Of a stretch of 64,000 bases of DNA, positions 1 to 7,707 are shown piece by piece. The stretch covers positions 310,001-374,000 of the forward strand of contig CAWANG010000037.1 in assembly GCA_963783175.1 (NCBI GenBank), read 5' to 3'. Every line of letters begins with the position of its first letter. Position 1 is the stretch's first letter. A program made the position numbers and the translations under genes. The stretch is from Roseiarcus sp963783175 (GTDB taxonomy: Bacteria > Pseudomonadota > Alphaproteobacteria > Rhizobiales > Beijerinckiaceae). The notes beneath the pieces are model-generated. The model had not been told where the DNA came from. It made no database searches and worked only from the letters and a program-made list of their open reading frames with translations.

Positions 1-2
1 CG

Positions 3-1508
3 GAATTCAAGACGTACAAGGAAACCGAACTCGACACGGGCAAGCGCACCAGCGCAGACGGGTTCGGCACGCGCGAGTTTCTCCACGGCGACTATCTTGC
101 CCGCTTCTCGGGCGCGGTCCTCGGCATCTACGGCAACTCGAAGGACGAGGCGATATATCCCCTCTATTTCGTCGACAGCGCGAAGAAGCCGCTGAGCGGG
201 GCGAACCGCTACGAGCTGCGTTTCGCGCCGGGCGACCTTCCTCCGGTCAACGCCTTCTGGTCGCTGACCCTCTATGAGCTGCCTTCGAGCCTGCTGTCGG
301 CCAATCCGCTCAACCGCTACCTGATCAATTCGGCGATGTTGCCGGGCCTCAAGCGCGATGACGATGGCGGCGTCACGCTTGCCATCCAGCACGCCGATCC
401 GGGCGCCGGCGAGCAGGCGAACTGGCTCCCAGCCCCGACCGGACCGTTCTTCGTGGTCATGCGCCTCTATTGGCCGAAGGCCGACGCGCTCAACGGGCGA
501 TGGATGGCGCCCCCGCTTGTACAGGTAAGCGACAAGGAGACGTCGGCTTCCGGCGCCTCTGCTCCCGTCACCCCTGACAATTTCGTTCGCGCCGAAAGCG
601 ACCGCTATCTCGGCAACCTCGCCAAGGAAGGCGGTGTCGGCAAGTTCTTCCACCGCCGGGAGCCGGCGGCGATCGACAACCAGACTGTCATCCGGCTGAA
701 CCGCGATACGCTCTATTCGTCGGCGGTGTTCGATCTCGACGCCGGCCCCGTCACGATCACGCTTCCCGACCCCGGCAGGCGGTTCATGTCGATGCAGGTC
801 ATCGACGAAGATGAGTACACGCCGGAAGTCGATTACGGCGGCGGGACTCACACGCTGACGAGAGAGAAAATCGGAACACGCTACGTCGTGGTTGCGGTCC
901 GGACACTGGTCGACCCGGACGATCCGAAGGATCTCGACGCCGTTCACGCGCTCCAGGACGCGATCAGGGTCGATCAGCCGGGCGGGCCGGGCAAGTTCGA
1001 GACGCCGCAATGGGATCAGTCGAGCCAGAAGACGGTGCGCGACGGGTTGCTCATGCTCGCCACGACCTTGCCGGACACCAAGGGAATGTTCGGGCCCAGG
1101 GGCGCCGTCGATTCCGTCAGGCATCTGATCGGCGCAGCCTCGGCCTGGGGCGGCAATCCGGAGAAGGACGCGCTCTATCTCAACGTCGTTCCCGGCAAGA
1201 ATGACGGCAAGACGGTCTACAGGCTCGACGTCAAGGACGTGCCGGTCGACGGCTTCTGGTCGATCAGCGTCTACAACGCCAAGGGCTATTTCGAGCCCAA
1301 CTCTCAGAACGCCTACACGCTCAACAACATCACCGCGAAGCCGAGCGCGGACGGCTCAATCGCCATCCAGTTCGGCGGCTGCGACGGCAAGATCGACAAT
1401 TGCCTGCCGACGCCGCCGGGCTGGAACTATCTGGTGCGCCTCTATCGCCCCCGCCCGGAAATCCTCGACGGATCGTGGACCTTCCCGGAGCCGCAGGCGG
1501 TGAAGTGA
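3..1508 (+). CDS. DUF1254/DUF1214 domain protein, tandem fusion, 5'-truncated by window edge
   Basis: The frame is open from base 3 to the TGA at 1506-1508, so the gene begins left of the window. The first ~165 visible residues are the C-terminal part of one DUF1254/DUF1214 unit, with the 'VNAFWSLTLYE' segment typical of DUF1214. From about base 565 a second complete unit starts ('VTPDNFVRAESDRY'; DUF1254 'LNRDTLYSSAVFDLDAG'; DUF1214 'VPVDGFWSISVYNAKGYF'; end 'RPRPEILDGSWTFPE'). These proteins are normally single-unit, often exported and of unknown function. The two units are joined in frame with no stop. ATG 336 is internal to the first unit and not a sensible start. It could be a real fusion or two genes whose intervening stop was lost. 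A decayed copy of its last 90 bases lies at 2483-2574. Confidence 0.85.
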   Translation, partial: EFKTYKETELDTGKRTSADGFGTREFLHGDYLARFSGAVLGIYGNSKDEAIYPLYFVDSAKKPLSGANRYELRFAPGDLPPVNAFWSLTLYELPSSLLSANPLNRYLINSAMLPGLKRDDDGGVTLAIQHADPGAGEQANWLPAPTGPFFVVMRLYWPKADALNGRWMAPPLVQVSDKETSASGASAPVTPDNFVRAESDRYLGNLAKEGGVGKFFHRREPAAIDNQTVIRLNRDTLYSSAVFDLDAGPVTITLPDPGRRFMSMQVIDEDEYTPEVDYGGGTHTLTREKIGTRYVVVAVRTLVDPDDPKDLDAVHALQDAIRVDQPGGPGKFETPQWDQSSQKTVRDGLLMLATTLPDTKGMFGPRGAVDSVRHLIGAASAWGGNPEKDALYLNVVPGKNDGKTVYRLDVKDVPVDGFWSISVYNAKGYFEPNSQNAYTLNNITAKPSADGSIAIQFGGCDGKIDNCLPTPPGWNYLVRLYRPRPEILDGSWTFPEPQAVK

Positions 1509-1598
1509 AGCCAGCGCGGCCCTAGAGCACGTTGCGCTCGGATGTGAGGAGCGAAGCGACGAAGAATCTTAGAGAACAGCGGGCGCTCCACGACCCCT

Positions 1599-1631
1599 GG
1601 ATTGCTTCGCTTCGCTCGCAATGACGATCGC
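1599..1631. repeat. Dispersed 33-bp repeat, copy 1
   Basis: This stretch matches 52851-52883 at 32 of 33 positions in the same orientation. The core is GCTTCGCTTCGCTCGCAATG. It lies in the 184-bp gap after the DUF1254/1214 gene, in which I see no gene. Similar short non-coding repeats are common in alphaproteobacterial intergenic DNA. Confidence 0.75.
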
Positions 1632-1692
1632 GGTTCGACCCAAATGCAATCTGCTTTATAGGTCCTGCGTAGGAGCCCCCCGCGCGGCGCCG

Positions 1693-1971
1693 TCAGCGCG
1701 TGAAAAGCTCGACGAGCGTGTTCGAGACAAGATCGACTTTGTATCGCTTGTGCGATTGGAGCGTGACGCCCGAGACGTGCAGGGATTTGAGATCGCTTGC
1801 GTCGCGCCGTCCTCTGGCCGCCGCGAGCTGGCGCGTCCGCGCTTCGAACTCTTCCGCTGAGGCGATCCGGCCGTCTCCGACTGTGATCTCGCGATGCCCA
1901 TAGGCGATCCGTCCGGTCGACGGGTCGTACAGCACGCATGCTCGCTCCGAAGACGGCTTCGACGGATTCAT
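1693..1971 (-). CDS. Hypothetical protein, 92 aa
   Basis: I do not recognise this protein. It starts at ATG 1971 and ends at 1693, only 10 bp downstream of the gene at 1982-2299 on the same strand, so the two are probably co-transcribed. It is soluble and charged, with no signal peptide or membrane segment. A 'VLYDPSTGRIAYGHREI' stretch near the N-terminus followed by 'VGDGRI' suggests a small beta-rich fold, and the rest is helix-prone. The pair is isolated on the minus strand between a DUF1214 gene and a fragment of one, with no other context. Function unknown. Confidence 0.5.
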   Translation of the reverse strand: MNPSKPSSERACVLYDPSTGRIAYGHREITVGDGRIASAEEFEARTRQLAAARGRRDASDLKSLHVSGVTLQSHKRYKVDLVSNTLVELFTR

Positions 1972-1981
1972 CGCTGGCCTC

Positions 1982-2299
1982 TCAGTCGTATGTGAAAACG
2001 TTGGCTATGCAGTAAACCATGCCCTGTAAGACGTTTGCTTCGAACGTAAAACTGGTCGCGCCGTTTACATAGAGCAATGCAACGCTGTCGGAGACGTCGA
2101 CTGGCCAGCCGTTCTGGACATAACCGGTGACAAGCCCCTGCCCATAGCTGCCGCCGTCGTTCGGGTTGTAGGTCGCAATCGAGATTTGGGCGACGGCATT
2201 GGACGGAGCATCCAGGTTGATAGTGACAAACCATTGCTCGCCGCCCCAGCCGTCGTCCCATGCCGATACCCAGCTAAAGTAGAGTCCCGCTATCGCCAT
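1982..2299 (-). CDS. Hypothetical protein, 105 aa
   Basis: I chose ATG 2299 because it is preceded by a strong GGAGGAGGG ribosome-binding site about 4 nt upstream; the longer frame to 2407 adds low-complexity sequence only. The product is rich in Gly, Trp, Asn and aromatic residues ('WDDGWGGEQWF', 'ATYNPNDGGSYGQG', 'VQNGWPVDVSDSVALLYVNGA'). This suggests an all-beta, possibly carbohydrate- or surface-associated domain, but I recognise no family. There is no signal peptide. It is the first gene of a likely two-gene unit with 1693-1971. Confidence 0.55.
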   Translation of the reverse strand: MAIAGLYFSWVSAWDDGWGGEQWFVTINLDAPSNAVAQISIATYNPNDGGSYGQGLVTGYVQNGWPVDVSDSVALLYVNGATSFTFEANVLQGMVYCIANVFTYD

Positions 2300-2482
2300 G
2301 GCGCCCTCCTCCCCCCTCCCGTCACCGTCATTCGCGACCGTCGACGTTCGGCGGTCGCCAAATCCGCACCGGTTAAATGTCGTCCGGGACTGAAAGGCGG
2401 CCGGCAAAAGGTCGTGCAGCGATCCTTTCAGCGCTCTCTCGCTGGGTCAACTCCCACCAGCGTTCGCGAGGGGGGCAACAAC

Positions 2483-2574
2483 TCCGGCTGGAACGACCTC
2501 GTGCGTTCTAACGCCCGCGCGCGGAAATCCTCGACGGGTCGTGGATGTTCCTGGAGCCGCAAGCGGTGAAGTGA
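2483..2574 (+). pseudogene. Decayed 3'-end copy of the DUF1254/DUF1214 gene
   Basis: This stretch aligns base for base with the last ~90 bp of the gene ending at 1508: GGCTGGAAC, then GTGCG, CGGAAATCCTCGACGG, TCGTGGA, GGAGCCGC and GCGGTGAAGTGA, with the stop codon preserved. A one-base deletion near 2512 puts the second half out of frame, and there is no matching sequence upstream. It is therefore the tail of a lost third paralogue or of a partial duplication. The two small minus-strand genes now lie between the intact and broken copies. Confidence 0.7.
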
Positions 2575-2598
2575 CGGGCCGGCCGCCGGGAGCCTGTC

Positions 2599-2667
2599 AT
2601 GCCCGCGAACGCGGGCATCTGGTTTGGCAAAGCCGGAGGCCGTCTGGATCCCCGCTTTCGCGGGCGT
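2599..2667. repeat. Palindromic intergenic repeat with two hairpins
   Basis: A perfect 9-bp inverted repeat ATGCCCGCG-aa-CGCGGGCAT (2599-2618) is followed by a second hairpin CCCGC-tttc-GCGGG around 2650-2665. The translated signature (PANAGI ... DPRFRG) marks a dispersed repeat class seen widely in proteobacterial intergenic DNA. It lies just downstream of the stop of the CoA ligase at 2681 and may help terminate that transcript. Confidence 0.6.
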
Positions 2668-2680
2668 AATAATGGCTCTC

Positions 2681-4198
2681 TCACCCTAGCCCAAGCTTTT
2701 GCGCAAGCCCGATGCGCTGCAGCTTGCCGGTCGCGCCTTTGGGGATTTCGGCGAGGAAGAGGATCTTGCGCGGCGTCTTGTAGGCAGCCAGTCGCCCGGA
2801 GAGGAAGCCGCCGAGCTCCTGCTCGGTCGCCGCGGCGCCCTCGCGCAGGACGACCGCCGCGGCGACGTCCTCGCCGAGCATCGGGTGGGGAACCGAGAAG
2901 GTCACCGCCTGCAGCACCGCGGGATGGTCCATCAGCGCCTCGTCGACTTCGCGCGGGCTAATTTTCTCGCCGCCGCGATTGATGATCTCCTTCAGCCGTC
3001 CGGTGAGCGTGAGGTAGCCCTCGGCGTCGATGACGCCCTGGTCGCCGGTGCGGAACCAGCCGTCGACGAAGGCCTCGGCATTGGCCTTCGGATGGTTCTC
3101 ATAGCCCAGGGTGACATTGTCGCCGCGAATGACGACCTCGCCGATCTCGCCTCGGCCCAAGAGCCGCCCCGATTCGTCCATGACCCCGATCTCCGGGCCC
3201 GCCGCGAGGCCGACCGATCCCGGTTTGCGCGCGCCGTTCAGCGGATTTGACGCCATCTGGTGGGCCGCCTCGGTCATGCCGTAGGCCTCGATCACCGGGC
3301 AAAGGAACGCCGCCTCCAGTTCGCCGATCACCTTCGGCGGCAGCGACGCCGACGATGAGCGCACGAAGCGCAGCGGATGGCGGGCGATGATCTCCTTGTT
3401 TCGTCCGGCGCGGGTCAGGATCGCCTGATGCATGGTCGGCACCGCCGTGTACCAGGTCGGCCTCGCCGTCTCCATTTCGGCGAAGAACTTGAGCGCGTTG
3501 AAACCGGGAGTGCAGAAGACGGCGCCGCCGCGCGACAGCGGCGCGGCGAGACCCGCGATCAGCCCATGAATGTGGAAGAGCGGCATCACGTTGAGGGCGC
3601 GGTCGCGCTCACCGAGCTCGAGGCTCGCGGCGATGTTACGGGCCGAACTCCAGACGTTGGCGCCGGTCAGCGGCACGATCTTCGGCCGCGATGTGGTGCC
3701 CGAGGTATGGAGGATGAGCGCGACGTCATGCGCCTCGGCCGGGCCGGGCCCGGCCGCGGGGCGTCCCGCGTCGCCGCAAAGCCGGAACGAGCCCGCGCCG
3801 GCTTCAGGCTCGGGCATCAGCGTGATGAGCCCGACGGCGAGCTTTTGCGCAGCTTGAAGCGCCGGCAATTCGCTGCCCGCTTCGACGATCAGCGCCTTGG
3901 CGTTCAGATCGCCGAGGTAGAACTCGAACTCGTCCTGGCGATAGGCGGGGTTGAGCGGCGCCGCGGCCGCCCCGGCGGCGACGGACAGAAACGCGGTCGC
4001 CATCTCGGGCCCGTTCGGCAGGACGATGGCGACGCGATCGCCGCGGCCGACGCCGAGGCGGTTCAGCGACGCGACCGTGCGATCGACGAGCGCGCGCAAA
4101 GCCGCGTAGGTCAGCGGCGGCGCGTCATGGCCGGCGATCGCAACCGCTTCATCCTTCCCCGACGCGATGAGGCCTCTCAACGTCCGATCTGCGCTCAC
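2681..4198 (-). CDS. AMP-dependent acyl-CoA ligase, oxalate/malonate-CoA ligase-like
   Basis: This 505-aa member of the ANL (adenylate-forming) superfamily activates a carboxylic acid with ATP and transfers it to CoA. Signature motifs are in order: the P-loop-like 'LHTSGTTSRPK' (about residue 165), 'YGMTEAAHQM', the 'WFRTGDQG' hinge region and 'GRLKEIINRGGEKISPREVDEAL', with the C-terminal catalytic Lys in 'PKGATGKLQRI'. The overall pattern resembles the AAE3/Pcs60 group (oxalyl-CoA synthetase), but substrate cannot be fixed from sequence. It is probably cytoplasmic. The ketopantoate-reductase-like gene upstream on the same strand is 134 bp away, separated by strong hairpins. Confidence 0.85.
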   Translation of the reverse strand: MSADRTLRGLIASGKDEAVAIAGHDAPPLTYAALRALVDRTVASLNRLGVGRGDRVAIVLPNGPEMATAFLSVAAGAAAAPLNPAYRQDEFEFYLGDLNAKALIVEAGSELPALQAAQKLAVGLITLMPEPEAGAGSFRLCGDAGRPAAGPGPAEAHDVALILHTSGTTSRPKIVPLTGANVWSSARNIAASLELGERDRALNVMPLFHIHGLIAGLAAPLSRGGAVFCTPGFNALKFFAEMETARPTWYTAVPTMHQAILTRAGRNKEIIARHPLRFVRSSSASLPPKVIGELEAAFLCPVIEAYGMTEAAHQMASNPLNGARKPGSVGLAAGPEIGVMDESGRLLGRGEIGEVVIRGDNVTLGYENHPKANAEAFVDGWFRTGDQGVIDAEGYLTLTGRLKEIINRGGEKISPREVDEALMDHPAVLQAVTFSVPHPMLGEDVAAAVVLREGAAATEQELGGFLSGRLAAYKTPRKILFLAEIPKGATGKLQRIGLAQKLGLG

Positions 4199-4242
4199 GT
4201 TGTCTCATCCTCCAGAGCGAATCACGCCCTCCACCCCCGATA

Positions 4243-4274
4243 GCCCGTCGAGAGACGGGCGTTCCCGAACGCCC
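4243..4274. other. Two overlapping, mutually exclusive hairpins
   Basis: GCCCGTC-gaga-GACGGGC (4243-4260) and GGGCGTT-cccg-AACGCCC (4257-4274) each form a perfect 7-bp stem with a 4-base loop and share bases 4257-4260, so only one can form at a time. They lie between the end of the gene at 4333 and the start of the CoA ligase at 4198. They may be a REP-like element or a leader/terminator structure. Confidence 0.6.
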
Positions 4275-4332
4275 TATGGCGGGGGGAGGCAGGGAGGGGG
4301 CGCGCCGACCTATCCTGTTTTGGCCGAATCTA

Positions 4333-5382
4333 TCAACTTTGGCCGGAACGCTCGATGTTCCGCAGTCCGCGCGACCCCCCACCCCGTCCGGCCCCTACAA
4401 GGCGGGCGGGGGCGCGAAGGACCGTCTCGCCCAGAAGTTTCGTCGCCGCATAGACCGCGTCGAGATGCGGCGTCGCGACATTGGCGAGGCGGGCGAGCTC
4501 GATGACCGAGCCGAGCAGCGCGTCGATCTCGATCGCCCGGCCGTGCTCGATGTCCTGCAGCATCGACGTCTTGTGGGGGCCGATGGCCTCGGCGCCGGCG
4601 ATCCGCTTGTCGATCGCGAGGCGGAAGCGGATGCCGAACGCTTCGCCGACGGTCTGGGCCTCCCCCATCATCGCCGCGGCAAGCGCCCGGGTCGGCGCGA
4701 AGCGGCAGATGTCCTCGAGCGTCGCGCGGCTCAAGGCGCTGATCGGATTGAAGGTGAGATTGCCCCAGAGCTTGGTCCAGATCTCGGTCCTGACGTCGCT
4801 GAGCACCGGCGACTTGAAGCCCGCGCGGGTGAAGAGCTCGGCGAGCGCGGCGACGCGGGCGCTCTTTGAGCCGTCGATTTCGGCCAGCGGCAGGCGATGG
4901 CCCTCGACATGGCGGATCACTCCGGGGCTTTCGATTTCCGCCGCCTGATAGCTGATGGCGGCGATGATGGCGTCGATCGGCAGATGGCCAGCGATCACCC
5001 CGCCCGGATCGACGCTCTCGAGCCGGCGGCCCTCGTAAGGCCCGCCATGCTTGAAGAAATACCACCAGGGGATGCCGTTCTGGGTGGTCATGACCGTCGT
5101 CTCGGGCCCGAGGATCGAGGCGATGTCGGCCGCGATCGGGGCCACCTGGTGCGCCTTGACCCCGAGCACGACGAGGTCGGGCCGGCCGACGTCCGCGATG
5201 CGGTCGGTCGCCTCGACCCGGGCGACGATTTCCTCGCCGCCCTCCTTCAGGATGAGGCCGCGCTCGCGGATCGCCTTCAGGTGCTCGCCGCGGGCGACGA
5301 CGCTGACGCTCTCGCCGGCCGCCGCGAGCCTCGCCGCGATGTGGCCGCCGATCGCCCCTGCCCCGATGACGGTGATGTTCAT
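4333..5382 (-). CDS. 2-dehydropantoate 2-reductase family protein (ApbA/PanE-like)
   Basis: The product (349 aa) begins with the NADP-binding Rossmann loop 'ITVIGAGAIGGHIAARLAAAG'. It continues with 'DLVVLGVKAHQ' and 'TTQNGIPWW', as in ketopantoate reductases, and has the C-terminal helical domain with 'KLWGNLTFNPISALSRAT'. PanE reduces ketopantoate to pantoate for CoA synthesis, but this family has many paralogues acting on other 2-oxo acids, so the assignment is to family only. The final ~25 Gly/Arg-rich residues are unlike the family and may reflect a late frameshift. The 293 bp upstream (5383-5675), shared with the divergent transporter gene, hold no recognisable gene. Confidence 0.8.
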   Translation of the reverse strand: MNITVIGAGAIGGHIAARLAAAGESVSVVARGEHLKAIRERGLILKEGGEEIVARVEATDRIADVGRPDLVVLGVKAHQVAPIAADIASILGPETTVMTTQNGIPWWYFFKHGGPYEGRRLESVDPGGVIAGHLPIDAIIAAISYQAAEIESPGVIRHVEGHRLPLAEIDGSKSARVAALAELFTRAGFKSPVLSDVRTEIWTKLWGNLTFNPISALSRATLEDICRFAPTRALAAAMMGEAQTVGEAFGIRFRLAIDKRIAGAEAIGPHKTSMLQDIEHGRAIEIDALLGSVIELARLANVATPHLDAVYAATKLLGETVLRAPARLVGAGRGGGSRGLRNIERSGQS

Positions 5383-5675
5383 CGTGCGTCCATATCAGCG
5401 ACCGCGGTCCCGTTGCGGTCAGATCCCACTTGCTGACCGCCGCCAATCTTAAGGCCGGCGCCGCGCGGGGGCCAAGTCGGGCCGTGAGCGCGACCGGTCG
5501 TGCGGATTTGCCTCGCTCGGGCATATCAGGCAGACATAGCGCCCGACTAGGCCGCGCGAGCGTATTGACTGAACCGGGCCGCAAGCGGCCGAGTTCGTCT
5601 TGGGAACGAAGACCTTGGGTTGGGCGTTAGGGCGCGGGCGCAGCTCTCGCCGCCGGGAATGGTAGATCGTTACCG

Positions 5676-7689
5676 ATGGCCGATGACCCTCTCGGTTTGG
5701 CGCGATTGCCCAAGGTGAAAGTACCGGCCGCTGAAACTCCGAGGCCCGAGGCCTTGCTGGGGTTGGCGACCGGCGTCGTTGTCATCTCCGCGCTTTACCT
5801 GGCGCGGGATGTGCTCATCCCGATAACTCTGGCGATCTTTCTCAGCTTCTTTCTCGCGCCGATCGTCAAGCTGCTGCAGCGCGCCCGGCTGCCGAAGGTC
5901 GCCGCCGTCATCGTCGCGGTGGTGATGGCGCTGGCGATCATATTGTTGGTCGGTGCGATCATCGGCTCGCAAATCAAGGCGCTCATCGGGAACTTGCCGC
6001 AATATCTGTCGACCGTGAACGACAAGATCGAGTCTGGTTCATCGAGTCATAAACAGCCTGGTCTCACAGGTGACCAGTCGTCTCGGTACGCTGCACGAAC
6101 TCCCGACCCCGGCGCGCGGCTCGTTCGGCAACGCCGCGCCGGGACAGCCGCCGATGCCGGTCGTCATCGAATCTTCGTCGACCAGCTACCTCGAAACAGG
6201 CCGCGAGATTCTGGAGCCAATTCTCTCTCCCCTCGCAACCCTCGCGATCGTTCTCATCGTCACGATATTCATACTCGTCCGGCAGGAGGATCTTCGCGAT
6301 CGGCTGATACGCCTCTTCGGCTCCAATGATCTTCATCGAACCACTCTCGCCATCGACGATGCGACGCAACGCCTGACCAGGTATTTTCTGACCCAAGCCG
6401 CGATCAACGCATGCTTTGGGTTGTTTGTCGGCGTCGGTTTGTTTTTCATCGGCCTGCCGAGCCCGGTGCTTTGGGGCCTTCTCGCCGCGCTGCTGCGATT
6501 TGTTCCCTATGTCGGATCGATCACCGCCGCCGTGCTTCCCATCGCGCTGGCCGCCGCGGTCGATCCGGGCTGGTCCATTGCGCTCTGGACAGCAGGGCTG
6601 TTCATCGTCGCCGAGGGCGTAACCGGGCAAGTCCTGGAGCCGGTGCTCTACGGCAGCAGCACAGGCCTGTCGCCAACGGCGGTCATCGTCGTCGCCATCT
6701 TCTGGAGCTGGATCTGGGGACCCATCGGCCTGATCTTGTCCACGCCGCTTACATTGTGTCTGGTCGTTGTCGGACGCCATGTCCGGCATCTAGAATTTTT
6801 CGATGTGCTGCTGGGAGACCGCCCCGCCCTCACGCCGGTCGAAGGCCTCTATCAGCGATTGCTTGCCGGCGACCCAGACGAAATATTGGAGCAAGCGGAG
6901 ACGCTGCTGAAAGGGCGCGCCCTTTCCTCGTACTACGATGACATCGCTTTGAAGGCGCTGCGGCTGGTCGGCAGCGACATATCGCGCGGAGTGGTGCAGG
7001 ATGCCCAGCTTGAAAAAATCCAGGAGGAAATGCTCGGACTGATCCAGGATCTTGAACCGCACGATGACCTCGACCCGGTGCTCACCGATAAGCAAGCCAA
7101 GGCGGCGGTGGTCGAGGTTGCGGGCGTCGCCCGCCCTGAACGCGAGACTTCCTCCCAACCGGCGCCGGAAGAACATGTCCACGAGGACTCGCATCTACCC
7201 GAAATCTGGCGCACCGAACGAAGCGTGCTTTGCGTCCCAGGGCGCGGCGCCCTCGACGGCGTCGCGGCGGCGATGCTGGCGCAGTTGCTGCGCAAGCATG
7301 GGCTGGGCGCGCAAGCGGCGCCTCGTGACGCGTCGTCCAGGTCGGGGATCGGCGGGCTCGACCCCACCGGCGTCGCAATGGTGTGCATCACCTACGTCGA
7401 GCTTATCGGCAGCCCGCCGCACATGCGCTACCTTTTGCGCCGAATCCAACAACGATTTCCGCTCTCCCCGATCGTGATCGGGTTCTGGGAGCCGGATGAT
7501 GCGCCGCAGGGGGATCGATCGGCGCAGGGAATTACCGGCCGTACCGACGTTGCGAGCTCACTTCACGAGACTGTGCGAAAATGCCTGGAGGAGGCGCATA
7601 AAGTGGAGCTAGCGGAACCCGCTCCAAGCCATGAAGGACAGGACCCCGCCGCGGACGCGGCGTCGCCCGTGGCCCATGTGGTCCGCTGA
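5676..7689 (+). CDS. AI-2E family transporter, frameshifted near 6038
   Basis: Two adjacent frames form one membrane protein. The first (from ATG 5676) gives transmembrane helices such as 'GVVVISALYLARDVLIPITLA' and 'VIVAVVMALAIILLVGAIIG'. The second resumes in 'RVINSLVSQVTSRL' and carries the remaining helices ('FVGVGLFFIGLPSPVLWGLLA', 'FVPYVGS'). Removing one T in the GGTTC at 6036-6040 restores one continuous reading frame, so a one-base insertion (assembly error or mutation) is likely. AI-2E/PerM-like proteins are exporters of varied substrates. The C-terminal ~280 residues are soluble: a helical part, then a Rossmann-like segment ('VLCVPGRGALDGVAAAMLAQ') reminiscent of B12-binding-type folds. 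This extension is unusual for the family's shortest members. Confidence 0.8.
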
Positions 7690-7707
7690 AGATCACAGGC
7701 TGAACAG

